From Colius striatus (lineage: Eukaryota > Chordata > Aves > Coliiformes > Coliidae): 64,000 nt of DNA. Shown here in pieces: positions 37,163 to 50,100 of the stretch. The stretch's first letter is position 1, and each line of letters begins with the position of its first letter. Under the pieces are notes generated by a model, which worked only from the letters and a program-made list of their open reading frames with translations, was not told where the DNA came from and ran no database searches. The DNA is taken from NCBI RefSeq assembly GCF_028858725.1, contig NC_084761.1, forward strand, positions 32,642,501-32,706,500, read 5' to 3'. The translations under genes and the position numbers were made by a program.

Positions 37163-38570
37163 ATCCTCTGCAGTCTCTGAGGTTCTGCATCAAGAGCAGA
37201 TTGATGCGTTTGGACGGGAGGTTTGCACGTTTCACCAGAAACTGTTTAACAATAGAACATTTTTTTTTTACTTTTTAAAAAAATAGTCAAAATTCAGTTG
37301 AGAAAGCTTGGACAATCAACCTCTGTTTGCAGGTCTTTATAAGCTATTCCCCAAAGGACAGCTTTTTTAAAAAAACAACCAACAAAAAAAGCAACCAACA
37401 AACCACCACAACAATCATCCCACAAATCTCGAGCCTCTGGATCACTTCCTTTCACCATTTCTTTTCTATTTCTTGGTGCAGGAACACGATGCAGGTATTT
37501 ATGCTGCATCACGTTTTCCTTGAGTATGTTTGACTGTTGTCTTTTAAAAATGTTAGTTGAAACTACTCTGGTTTTGGATTTTTTGTGTTCTTGTTCTGTA
37601 CGTGTAGTTGATGGTACACTCAATGTTACGTTTCTCTGTAATGAAGTGGTCCACAAAGGGGATGTTTGAGTCGCTTATAATTTTGAAGAGGCTTAAGCCA
37701 TCAACATCTGACATAAGTACAGAAATTACTTCTGGCTAAGGAAGGTGGGTTTTATTGTGTCAGTTTTTACCAGCAAATTCCTATGCTTGGAAAAAAGCTT
37801 AGTTTGCAAACGAAGAACCCCAAATCATCAGTGTGGGGATCAGATCCCTAAAAATATTCCTACTGTAAGAATTTTCAACTCTTTCTGACTCCATCTGCTC
37901 AGGCTGCTGGACTTTGTGTGTGTTCTCAGCCCTTTTAGCAGCTAATGGGGTGCTCTCAGTGGGAAGTACAAGAGTAAGTGTAGTCCTTTTATAAAGTTCA
38001 GTTATTAAAAATCTTATTTGCAGCTGCAATCCCTATTTTGTGAAAATAACTTCACACCTGAGTACAAGTCTCTAACAAAGCTCAATTTTCCATGGAAGGG
38101 ATGCCACTGCTATGTGTTCTGTAATCTTGGCATCCTCAGACAATCTAGTCAATAGGACTTCATGTCTATATTGCGACTAATGATTGCTCAAAGCAACTTT
38201 AAACAGAGTGGTATGACCATCGCTTCACTTTCTAAGACCTACTGTTAAATAAGTGCCTTCTGCTTTATTCAATCAGTGGTTTATTTTGATTCTGTAGCTG
38301 GAACGTAGCCTTAGAAGCTCAAGCTGTTTGGGAAAGACTCTCTCAGTACATACCTAAATAGCACACAGTGGCACAAAATTTGTATGCTAATAGAAGCTTT
38401 CATGTCTTTTATTTTTAAAATCACCTCAGGTAAATTAGTTAAATTCTCATCAATAACTAATCATGAAGATATTCCTGAAGAATACAAATACTGAACACAA
38501 GAAGACAACCCCCTTTCTGAGTGATGTTACACTACATAAGTATTAAATGTATTATTATAACATATAATAC

Positions 38571-38680
38571 TGCATCTCCTTGGAGATAACAAAACCCACT
38601 GGACACCAACTGCTTTAGGTGACCCTGCTTTGGGCAGGAGCTTAGACTAGGTGATCACCTCTGTAATTCTGTGAGTCTAG
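38571..38680 (+). mobile_element. CR1 LINE 3'-tail fragment
   Basis: About 110 bp resembling the CR1 3'UTR: GGTGACCCTGCTTTGGGCAG, then a TTAGACTAGGTGATC block and an ATTCTGTGA end. It is diverged and 5' truncated. Confidence 0.75.
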
Positions 38681-41049
38681 ATCACATAACTAGTGACTTT
38701 GTACACTGCATCCGCCCAGTTGCTCTCAATCCCTTAAATGTTGGTGATCTTTCTTTTGTGGGAAAGCTCCTGATCAGAGTTGACAAAATACATGTAGGAG
38801 GTAACGTTTAGTTTTCTTGTTATGATACCTTACATATAGATGAGAGTGAAACAATTGTCAAGTTTCACACGTGCAGAGTGGAGAAGGGTTCATCTCATCT
38901 CTGTTGGGTTGATGCTCTTCTATGAAAAAAAGAGGTCTGAAGATCCTTGCAGGGTGAGTATTTCTGGTTATGCCATGGCTTGTAATGGCTAAACTAACTA
39001 GATTTGATACAAAACTGAGCACAGAAAGCCCAGTTGTTTTGCTGCTCCGAGGTACTTGGGAGCTGTAATTCTCAGCACTGAAAAGCTGAGATGCTGTGGG
39101 AGCGTACTGAGATTTGAGGCCCATGGTGGCACTCTGTTTCCCTGGCCCTTGTAGGTACTGGGCAGCCCTAGAGCCTGAGGGAGGAAGTGGAAAGCAAACT
39201 CTTTCCCAGTGCTCAGGAGGTTGTTGGTTACATTCTAGCCCCAGTTTCAGTCACGTTTGTTTCCATTAATATTTTTTTGCTATAGCTTGTTGGTCTCCTT
39301 TGCCAGGGGAACTTCTTGCACTTCTTAAGTGTTTCCAGCATATTTAGCAGCAGGAAAGGAGATCCATTCCTTCATTTTCACTTAGTGTTTGCTAGCAAGT
39401 AACAAAATTGCTTGAGCCAGCTCTAAAACACTCTCCTGTGCTAGAGGCTGGCAACCTTTTTTTTTTTAACTCCTGTTTTGGCAACAGTTGCAAAAGTCAT
39501 CAGTACCCTCATCCTTCCAGCCTTGGAACTTTCACTTGTCTCCTTGTTTGCTAGGAGACTGAGGTTTAACTGCTGCCGGGGCTCTTAAAGCCCAGCCATC
39601 AGGCTTCAGATGTCCTGCTGCACACCTGAGGCATTTTAGAGTAGAACATAGACTGAGCCCAATGTGAAGTGCATCTTCAAAGGCTGAGCAGTCATCATCA
39701 AATGAGTGGGATCTCTGGCAATGTGTTAACTTGCAGGTAGTAATTAAGGGGAGTTTTGATGTTGGGTTCCCTTCCACCTTCCCAGTAAACAGGTAGAATT
39801 TGCATGTTGTTCTGTACACTCAAGTAGCCCAGTTCTTCTGTCTGGGAGTCACTCCCTACTTGTAGACTAGTCCTGGGTGGCCCCCTTGGGCACCAGTGGT
39901 AAGCTAATTGTATTATGGTGGTAGCTAGGAAATATATGGGAAAAGGTAAAATTGTGTTTAAAGGGAAGAAAAATGTTTTACCAGTCTGCTGTATTTTATA
40001 CTAATACTGCTGTAGGGTGACAGTCCTAAGTTATGCAAGATTCAAAATGGAGGTAGGCCACCTGTCTGCAAGTTGGTTTGACCAGTTTAACATCAGAACA
40101 TCTTAAAATCTTGGTACCTTCTCTTGTTACTTACTAATTGTCATGTGTTAAAAGTCTGTGTTACCTTATCAGAATTTGCAAGTACTGTTTGTTTTCTAAC
40201 TTGCTGCCTCTTTAAAGCATTCACCATGTGAAAGCTTATATGCAATAGTAATCTAAAACTCAAGACAACAAGGTGTTTCTCTAAATGTGGTGTTGTTCCT
40301 GTAGCAACTGTTAACAAACTACCTCCACTTTTGCTGTTTAGTGTATGCCTGAAACACGGTGCCTCTCCATGAACAGATTAATCTGAAGACAAGTAGAAGT
40401 TTACAGCAAGCAAAAGTAAACTCTGGTCTTTCAATAAGTAAACACACTGTTTCATAAGTAACCAACCTGAGTGGAAGGTGGTTTGAAGATGGTGCTATTT
40501 AGGAACAAAGGAAGTGAGCATTATTTTAAGTTGGTTGTTCTTCTGTCATCAGACAGAGCAGGGTGAAGAACAGGGCATTTTGTCCTAAATGACAACATGA
40601 AAAGGGGCCAATATAAGCACCTTGAGAAATGGTTTTGGATTTTCATTTTACAAAAAAACCCCAATGGTTAGTCTTGTTTTAAGAGTTACTGTGGTGAAAA
40701 AGCCTGTACGTTGTAGGTGTGAGTTCAGCAGTCTGTATTCTTGAAAATACAGCTAGTGAACACGTGAAGATGTAACCTGTTATTTCTTTCCATCATATTT
40801 GTTTTGTGTCACTGTAGTACAGTGGTGTTGGTCTTTGGACAGGTGTTTCTTGTGACAGTCTATATATTGTCTTTCTCTAGGGAAAAGGGAAAAAACCAAA
40901 CCAGCCCAAGACAGCTTGTGGGCAGTTTCTTCTTAGCGCACTGTGCTTAGGTAGCTGCATACTTATAGAAATTTCTGTTTACCACAGTATAAAAGCAATA
41001 ATGTAAACTGTGATGTCTGTGTAATAGAAAGATGTTTACAATGGTAGTG

Positions 41050-41055
41050 AATAAA
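41050..41055 (+). promoter_or_regulatory. Candidate ELMOD2 polyadenylation signal
   Basis: AATAAA, the first canonical hexamer downstream of the ELMOD2 stop on the sense strand. Assignment to ELMOD2 is inference. Confidence 0.35.
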
Positions 41056-41075
41056 GAACAAATTATCCCAAAATA

Positions 41076-44000
41076 CTGCAAACAAGTGTTATGGCCTGCC
41101 ACAAAACCTAATAATTTCCCATTAGCCATGTGCTTGGGTCATGAATGTACACTATGGTATGACTTTCATTTTTCTTTTTACCTCCAGCTCTGAGAACTTT
41201 TTCAGATGGCATCACTAGGAAGTAAGGCTGCAGCACAAGCTGTTGAAAGGGTAGGCAGGAGAAATCTGTGTGCATGGAAGCTGAACTGGAAAACACAACA
41301 GCAGCTGGACCAAAGGCTACCTGGCTCACATATATTTGCCAGCTTTTAAGTCATCATCCAAGATATGCACCTCAGATCAAATGCCAGAAGAAAGGAATAA
41401 GATTTAAATCTGTGAGATCTATGCAAAAACTGTTTTCAACTCTTAAGATTAATCTGATATCAGAAAAATAAGCTTATGTGCAAGTCCACTTGAAATCTTA
41501 CACCTGCTCTAACAGGGAATTGTGCAGTGGGACAGCCCAAGTTCCACTTGTTATGAATTTGTGAGTTATGGCCTTTAACACTCCCTCACTCTCCTAACCT
41601 TCATCAGCCTGTTACTCCTAACTGAAGTCACCATGCATTGCACAGCCCAAAGGCATTAATGCCAGGTGAGAGGAATAGCTTCCTCCTCTGCTGGCCGAGG
41701 GCCTTCTGCAGCTAGGCCTGGCTTTGTTCCACACCTGACCTGAAGGATGGCAGCATCCCTTTTCTCACATTCTTTTGTTCCCTACCACAGACAGCAGACC
41801 TCACTTTCTTGATCTACAACATCTGCTAGAAGCACACAGGAAGGAGGCAGGGAGTAGCTTTGCCAATTTTCTTCTGCTTGAGCGCTACATTGCTGTCTCC
41901 AGTGAGGAATCAGAGTTTTGAAGATAGAACACAAGAGAGTATTACACAGGTAGGCTTGCCCTACTCTGCTGGAAGTGGTAGAGTTTTATTACTGCATTAT
42001 TTCTCTTGTTCCTAAAATCCTCACTTTACAGGAAGCTCCATTTTACACTTTTAAGACGAACCCAACCCACTACACCAAACACCACAAAAACCTCACCAAA
42101 CCCTCCCAAAACCTCAAAAGGCATTTGGTTTGAAGGACCTCAGAGTTACGTCCTGAAGTTAACTCATTTTGTTCTGAAGAGCAAAACTCTAGGAATAAAA
42201 TTCAGTTTTAACCCAGACAATACTTTTCTCTCTATACCGTCATACCAGCTGTGTTCAGTAACTTATTCAGTTTTTCAGTTCCATTGTACTTGTCAGGTAG
42301 CCTTTGTTTCTGCTCTTGAATTCTGAAGGCAAAACGCTTCTATTTATGTACGAAAATGCCACCCCATAAGAAGTGCTACAGGCAAGATCTTGTAGTTCTC
42401 ATTTCTTCAAAAGCCTAGCACAGGCCCTTTGTTACAGAAACATCCCACTCCTCCAAACCCCAATCAGTTGCTTATGCAAATGCCAGCTATTTTAGAAAAT
42501 GAGATGAGGAAGCAGCTATTCAGGAAATTTAAATTGAGATACTGAAAAGAGTCAGAATTAAATTATCTTCTGAGGTGACAGGCTTTGAGACTATCTGCCA
42601 CCATTTACTGGCCATTAAGACCAACTTCTGTCTTTCATCCCTTTGTATTCCCAGTGCCAAAACAGAGCACTGGCTGCTACCATCGAGTGTCACACATTTC
42701 CATTATTACTTACTTGTGTTCTACAGTTCTGTCCTAATTATTTGCTGTCAGGCTAATCTATATTTTCACTATTGAATAAATCAGCATTTAAAGGAAGCAT
42801 TAAAACTCACAATTGCTGCTCAAAGTACACAACATTGGATGAAGGCTATCTTCTAGTGGAAAGAAGTAACAAAAGGAATGTTTACTTCCTACTAGGATAA
42901 GGCTCAGTTACAGAGGCGACTGCTTCACTTTCATTCCTGCTATAAGGCTCCCCCTCCCGGGTGTGTGAGCTGAGGAGCTGGAGGCACAGCCCCGGGGCTG
43001 ATGCCAGGGCTCACAGGCAGACTGGGCGCTGCAACCTCCTGCTCTGGCTCAGCAGAAGGCCAGGACAATGAGGCACACTGTACCATCATCACCTGAGCTA
43101 ACCTATCAACTCATTCCCCGGGATTTCATTTTTTTCCAGATCTTTTACTCTAAAGCCAACTGGTCAGTTTCTTACAAAACTGGATCCAACAGCATCAAGT
43201 ATTTTTTACAATTAATATTTAATTACCGATAAAAGGCATCTTCTAGCTACAGCATACCTCATTATTGCTGAATCACCAAGAACTGCAAGAGACGGAGATT
43301 ATGGTTAAATCACTCACAGAGATACCAGGAGTTGGGAGAATACCAGCACTGGAACTCATCAAGGTGCCTGGGGTGGGGAACACACACACAGCCAACTGTG
43401 CCCCCTACCCATAGCACATTGGGATGGCCACAAGCACCTTTCCTGACCCATCACTGCTCCATTTAGCCAGGCTGTAGACTTAGGGTGCTTATGCACCAGT
43501 TTCATTTTGTTGCTCTAAGTATCTTAGTGGAATTAAAACTTTTCCCAAGTGTCTTGTTGGTTTCTGTATCACATCCACTGTTGAGAGACCTAAGCACCAC
43601 AGTTTCAAAATGCTGCTGCAAGAAACTAAGACAGATTGGAAGAAAACTTGAGAAGGACCTTCATGTTTTGGTTTTTTTTTTACATAAAGCTCTATGAATT
43701 ACCTCCCACTCCTCCATCATTAGAGTCTGTTCCTGAGCAGGCAGCACCCCATTGCCACCAGGTTCCTAGTAAACTGGAAAAGCAGCATGTATGTCCAGTC
43801 AGACTTCAGCTCTAAAGAAGAAAAACATTTTTTTTTCCTTTTCCCCTAGCTGTGAGACAAACAGCCCTAACTAAGCTACAGAACACAGACTAAAGAGATT
43901 CTTTCTCAAAGCACAGGACAAAGGCACTGAAAAGCCATACCAACTTGCTAGTGTAACATGCCTACACACAGGTAAGAGTTTAAAAGCACTCACATTTTCT

Positions 44001-44400
44001 TGAAGGTGTCACGTCACTGTACACTGGTCAGTTGAGCTCTTCTGTTGTTTTCTTCTCATTGACTCACACCCAGCTACTAAAGAGCAAGTCAAAACAGATC
44101 TTGTCATCAAATAGGCAATTGCCAAGTGACCATGTGTTGTGGTCCTAATCAGGTGAGCAGCCTTACCTTCCAAAAACCTAAGGAAATTTGGGTCACCTGG
44201 CTGCTACCTACAGGTGATTATGGCTTCAAATGAATATCATTATTTGATACTCAATATAATGAGCTGACCAACTACACTGCTTTTTCACAGTTACATGTTG
44301 TCTACCTGTGGCTAAATTATAAAGGAGAGAACTTTACTCCCTACAAAAGAATCAACGGTAAACTGAGACAAGGGAAATGTGAGCAGTGCTCACAAATTAA
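41076..44400. other. Spacer between ELMOD2 and TBC1D9
   Basis: No gene, interspersed repeat or UCP1-like exon recognised. Short open frames only. A locally GC-rich patch lies at 42945-43080 without other features. Confidence 0.6.
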
Positions 44401-44422
44401 CAGTGCCTTTTTGCACATTAAC

Positions 44423-46412
44423 TTTATTTACACACATATGGATGGTAAGTTTCAAAACCAGAATTCAATGAAGAGGGAACACCCCATGTCTCTTCCGTCA
44501 CTGCCATAGTTTTCAGGCTGACATCTCAGCTTACTGGTACCCTGTAAAAAACATTCTGATATTTAAAGCCTTAAAAGCATGCCCAGTGAGCTACAGCAAA
44601 AGCATAAATGGGTCCTAAAATATTTGGGGGTCTTAAAAAGCAGTAATGACTCTTGTCACCAAACGTGAGCATAGCAGGGAAAATGCTTTAAGGAAGCTTA
44701 GTAGTGTGAGAGAAGCTTGCCTGGGCTGCTTCTTGGATATGGAATGAAATGTATTCAAATGTTAAAGCCAGGCATGGAAACAACAAATGTTTTGTGTAAG
44801 ATCCAATGTCATTTGTTTGTGTAATAAAGCACAATCACCTACTTTTCCCTCTAGCATAACTTTAATAGTTAAAAATCAAACCTGTGCAGAGTGTACTTTA
44901 TTTGTTCACATTACCTATTCGTGGTTAAAAACCACTTCATCTGACAGCTTAAAAGCATTTTTTTTAAACAAAAGAAGTAAACATAGCTTCTGCTAAAAAA
45001 TCTGCAAGTTACATGGATGCAATATACAGGAGTATAAAAAAAATAGTCAACAGTATTGTACAGAAAATCTTCTCAAAACAGCAAATAAAGATTAGGCATG
45101 TAGGCATGGTCCTGAACTAAACAGGTATGAATTAAAAACCAGCTAACGAATTAACAAAAAATCCCAAATATCTGTATAAAAGAAGCAAGGATTCAAAGTG
45201 CAGGTGCTCCAATTCTCATTTACCATGTTGTTCAGGAAGTTTATACAGGATACTATTCATTTTATATAAAGTGACAGTGTTCTCAGTAACACTTAAACAT
45301 TCAGTTACGTTATGTTGCAGAGTTTTTTTCATTACTGCTACTTTACACTGCTGTAAATGAAGACTTAGGCAATACAGGATTTATTTTCTTAAGCTAACAA
45401 GGATATAATAAGTTGGTGGTAAAGGTTAGTTTTAAGAGCTAAGGTATATATGCTGTCAAATCAGCCTTAGAAGTGTATATTATATAGATATATTTTAAAC
45501 TTTTAAAAACAGCTTTCAGTTTTTAAAAAGTGACTCCTACCAATCTGTTCTGTGACCTGCATATGCTTGTTTTGGAGCCCACCAGTCCACTGGTTAGGCA
45601 CCAGCTCCAGGCAAGGTCCTGCTGGAGATGTCTGTGGTGGCCATAGCGGGGAACAGGCACTCACCCCACTGGCTGTGGTGCAGCCAGAGGCCGCTGAGGC
45701 CAGGAGAAGGCAAATGGGCTCTGTCTTCTGTCGGAGCAGAGATCATCCCAGGGAACCACATCTGCCTGATGTGTCAGCTAGGCTTGGGATGGACTCTTCA
45801 CTTTTGTCAAAGCATATCAGTCTCAAGCAGAGGAAGTTAGGTGCCAGGCAGGTGTCACTAAAGCATCTCTGATATATTAAAAAAAGCCAAACTTGAAGCA
45901 TACATTAGTTAAAACCCATTATTCTTGTTGAAAAGAAAAAAAACCTGTATGAAATAAAATTATCCTCCTGGGATGTCGCCCAGAATTTCATTTTACCTGA
46001 GGTCCTGTTCAGGTTGACACTATCCCTTTAAATTTTAGGTACTTGCCATTTAGTTCATTTTTTTCCCCCGGAGATTCAGATGTTAATGTATGTCTATTTT
46101 AAAAATGCACATAAATATCAGCATTAAGTTTCTATTTAGAAATGAAGAACTAATCTTTACCATTTTATATTGACAGCAAGGTTAATAACACACACACTTC
46201 ACTGACGACTTATTTTTTCCTGTATTCCGAATAAAATTTGCATCTGTGTAACATTTTCCACAGAAAGAGTGATTATACTTCAAGATAGGTAAGCTTGCAC
46301 CCCAACATTTTCACATTAGTGAAAACAATCATGTTTTGAAAATACCAAGGCCTGTGCCAGGTACTAATAAATACAGAATAAAAAATAAATAAATAACTCC
46401 CCCGACTGCCTT
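44423..46412 (-). other. TBC1D9: Presumed TBC1D9 3'UTR
   Basis: Sequence following the TBC1D9 stop. Minus-strand AATAAA hexamers lie at 45379-45384, 44897-44902 and 44423-44428, giving 3'UTRs of about 1.0, 1.5 or 2.0 kb. Which is used cannot be told from sequence. Confidence 0.5.
46381..46397 (-). promoter_or_regulatory. AU-rich element in TBC1D9 3'UTR
   Basis: Minus strand reads GTTATTTATTTATTTTT within 20 nt of the stop codon. It contains overlapping ATTTA pentamers and the TTATTTATT nonamer that typifies mRNA-destabilising elements. A further TATTTATTAG follows. Confidence 0.55.
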
Positions 46413-47138
46413 TTATCCCGACATAGTAGAGATTTCGTAGTCGCTGGCCGAGGTGATCGGTTTACCCATCATCCTTATGTTTTTAGCATTAGTGATCCTA
46501 GCCATCATGGACACAGGCTTGTCAAAGTACCTCACCAGTGCCGGCTCAGTCAAGAGAGAGGCTAAAAATTGTTCAAAGGTAATGGCCCAGTCTCTATCAA
46601 TGCTAGTGCTTCTACGAAGAGAAGTGGCGTGGTTGCTCCGTACCAAAACGGTGTCTTCACCGATGTCCTCACAGTGCAGCTTTTCTTCTTCATGGGAACC
46701 TGCACTTAGTACCGAGTAGGAGGACATGGAACTGTCATCTTTTGTATCGTCATCAGAAATGAGCATGGCAGAACAGGCTCCGTTGTCTCTGGGAGAAGAG
46801 TCTTCCAGCTTAATGTCTTCCATCTGCATGCCCAGGGTGCCGTCAGTGCCAACAGCCTCCTCGTCATTGGCGACGAGGCTGCTTTGGAAGGGCTTGTGCT
46901 GCTCGAGGGGGTACCGCTGGTGCTCCTTCTTCTGAAAGAGCTCACTGGGAAGCGGTTTGCTGCAGTTGTTACTGCTGCCATCTGTCTCTTTGGTGGGCTG
47001 CACATTGAAGAGCTTACCGACCTCACCTATCTCCAAAAGCAAGCTCGTCACAGCAGCCGTAGCATGGTACAGATCCTGTTCGTTGGGGTCTTCACTGAAC
47101 ATATTGTACATTGTCTTGCACAGTTCAATGAACTGTCC
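46413..47138 (-). CDS. TBC1D9: TBC1D9 last coding exon
   Basis: 726 nt including the stop, acceptor GTGCTTAG. It begins [20 protein letters not shown]. The middle ([14 protein letters not shown] onward) is the most diverged part relative to human. It recovers strong conservation in [20 protein letters not shown] and in [20 protein letters not shown] near the end. Confidence 0.97.
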   Translation of the reverse strand, partial: GQFIELCKTMYNMFSEDPNEQDLYHATAAVTSLLLEIGEVGKLFNVQPTKETDGSSNNCSKPLPSELFQKKEHQRYPLEQHKPFQSSLVANDEEAVGTDGTLGMQMEDIKLEDSSPRDNGACSAMLISDDDTKDDSSMSSYSVLSAGSHEEEKLHCEDIGEDTVLVRSNHATSLRRSTSIDRDWAITFEQFLASLLTEPALVRYFDKPVSMMARITNAKNIRMMGKPITSASDYEISTMSG

Positions 47139-50100
47139 CTAAGCACAGGGAGAGGAAACATTAACGCCAGAGCAGGAAACAAGTCAGGCTCCATGTAAGA
47201 AAGCAGTTTAAAAAGTCTGGAATGGAGGTATGACGCAACAGATTACACGGTTAAACTGAAATCAGAAATAATCTAGGCACAGTTTAGAAAGCATTTTCTA
47301 TGACTGGGCAGCCAGATGTGTCACCCACATAACGCTAGTTAGACTAAACTACTGGATGGTTCTTCCAAAACATGACAAATTTATTTCTCTGCAGCCACAG
47401 GAGGGCAACAGTGGGTGAGCAGGGAGACACTCGGTGTTCGTCTTGGTGGATTCGCTTGTAGGAATGATGATTATTACAGGAGTCTGATAAAACTCATGAG
47501 AAATAATGAAAATTAAGTAAGAGACTCTCAGCAGTCTCACATCTGACAGTGGTAACTTAGTGGGATGGAAGCTTTTTGGAATTTGAAACTCAAGAATTAA
47601 ATAGGAAGGAGATCTGCTTAGGGCTGCCTTAATTAAGAAGCATTGTTCTACAGGGAATAAACCTTCCCTGTATGCTCTGGAGGAAACAGCTGTCCCAGTG
47701 GGTCTCCTCCTCCTTAGAAGCTATGGATCTAAGGGAAATGAGACTGACACTATAAATTAGGACCCAGAAAATGCTTCTTTCACTTTAATGTGTATCAGCT
47801 ATTACAAATATGATATCACAGGTTGTATCAAGCTTTGTCTAGAGATCAAAACAATAGGTTATCATTCCGGTATGTGTGTATTTCAATTTTAAGATGTTTT
47901 GGGAGATGAATGCCAGTTTCAGTATGTTGAGAACAACTAACTTCTGTAACCAGCTGACTGCTGCTCTGGTAAAGAAGGTTATCCGTCTTGAAAGAAACCC
48001 TTTAATTTGGTGTTAATGTACTGAATGTGAAGAAAGTTTCAAGTCAACAAAATATAACCAAGTGTCAGCCAACGTACCTGGTTCAGTTTGGGCAAGTCCT
48101 TCGTGTTTTTTGCTTTGGATTTGTTCTCTTGGCTCCACATTCTCAGATAATTGCGATTCTCTTGTGAGCTCTTCTTACCTATTGTCAACAAATTACCGAG
48201 AGATGTAAGGTAAGTCCATAAAGAAACCTGAAATTAATTTCTTTTCCATTTTCAAAAGGACCATCTTTACAAGAAATCAAAGATGTAATTCAAACAGAGA
48301 CACTACACATACCTTTGTCTGTTTTCAGACTCACTGTAACAAATCCATCATCTACTCCTTGTTTGTTCCTGCTGTCTAGGCCAACAACTAGGAAGTAGAG
48401 GGGCGGGGGAGAGAGAGAGAGCAGAGTGGTTTTAGATACAGATGTACCTTATACAGTGCAAAATAAAATATTTACCCTGCAGGAAACAGAGTAAAAGCAG
48501 TAGGACTAAATGACAATTGCTGCTTATTTTTAAATCTGCTGACAAATTTCATATCATTAATAATATGAAGACTAAAGGACTATCTTAGGGTTTATTTGTG
48601 TAGTACGATGATTAGCCTGTGTTCCCACAACACAAACCATTTCTAGCATGACACATGTTTGGTAATTATACGACTTGTCATGGTTTAGCAAGGAGCAGCT
48701 TTTGCTTGGTAACAGGGGGAGTGGGTTGCAGTGAAGACCTGGTAAAGAGTTTGTGGACTCTCCCCCAGCTCCTGGGTTGAGACCCACCTCCGGCCTGGCT
48801 GGGCCAATCTGGCGCCTCTGCCATCACTATTTAGGGACGGGAATTTGAAGTGCTGGCAGGAGGTGTAAGAGTGATACAAGATGGAGGCGACCACGTGGAC
48901 CCCACAGTCAGAGAAGGAGGAAAGACGGAGGAGCACCAGACCAGAGACCCCTCTGCAAGCCATAGTGAGAATGCAAGCTGTGCCCCTGCAACCCATGCAG
49001 GGCAATGGCAGGACTGAGAGCCACCAGCAGCTCTGTGTGAGTGAGCCTGGACAGGCAAGGGAATGTGTGGGGAGACAGCCGTGGCCCAGGCCATGTTGGA
49101 GAGCCTGCGCACCGCAGAGCGGCCCCACACGAGAGGCAGAGAGGAGCTGCAGCCTTTGGGATAAGTGCGTGTCGGAGCAGCCCGTGCAGGGCTGCCGTGT
49201 GTGTGAGGTACCCCATGGACTTGCAGGGAGGACGGGTGCAGAGCGCACCTGTCCTGAGGAGGGACAAACGGCAGAAGCCATCGGGAATAGACTGACTGAA
49301 ACCCCCACTCCCTGCCCCCCTGGGCCGTTCAAGGGGGAGGAGGTAAAAACACCGGGATCAGGGCTCTGAGCCTGGGAAGAGGGGAGGTGTGGCAAGAAGG
49401 TGGTCTTAAAGGGCTGGTTGGACTCTTCATTGTTGTACCACTGTTGTTTAATTTTGGTTCTGTTTTGGGGTTTTAAGGTTATGTTTTAGTTGATGTTGCA
49501 TTAAGTTATTTTCTGTTTTTTTTCCCCAAGCCGAGTAGCCTGGTCTGTTTTGGCCTGGACCTTAAGCTCTCCCTGCCCTTTGGTAATCCTCAGGTCTTCA
49601 GACTTGAGGCTAATTGTGGTCTTTTGTTCCCTGATGGGTCTAAACCACCACCATCTTCTTTTGTCTATTAGGACTTAACACCTTTTGTCTATTAATTCTT
49701 ATCCATATTTTCAAACAATCTTCTTTCCCCCTGTAATCTGAAAGATGGGGAATATTCATCCTGAATCAGAGAGAAACTTAACATCAAATGTCTCAAGAAA
49801 GAGAATGTCATTTAAGACAACATTGATGAGACCCATGTCCTCCTTGGAGCACAGTAAGATTTTAAACTGCTGAATTACATTTAGATCCATCTTTTATCTT
49901 CAGGGTTTTTTAGAATATTTTAAGTTCGGATCCAAATATACCTTGAAAGCCAATATACTTGATGGAGACATCAAGGCATATACGCTGCACTTGTCACAAA
50001 ATGACTTCTGTTGCAACACATCAATGATATCATTGAGAGCACTTCTGCAATGCCCAATTCAGGGTGCAGGCACGTGCAGTGTACACACCACCTGCACGTC

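Larger units (their letters stand above)
37163..41075 (+). other. Presumed ELMOD2 3'UTR and downstream sequence
   Basis: No coding sequence. Weak ATTAAA hexamers lie at 38004-38009 and 38542-38547. The first canonical AATAAA on the plus strand that I see is at 41050-41055. The true cleavage site is not decidable here; a 3'UTR of up to 3.9 kb is possible. Confidence 0.4.

Noticed and set aside
46453-47198. Open frames antisense to the last TBC1D9 exon
   Set aside because: Shadow frames of a long, conserved coding exon on the other strand.
48685-49395. 236-codon minus frame and 162-codon plus frame
   Set aside because: They lie wholly in the GC-rich LTR-like element. Composition explains the openness, and no protein family is recognisable.
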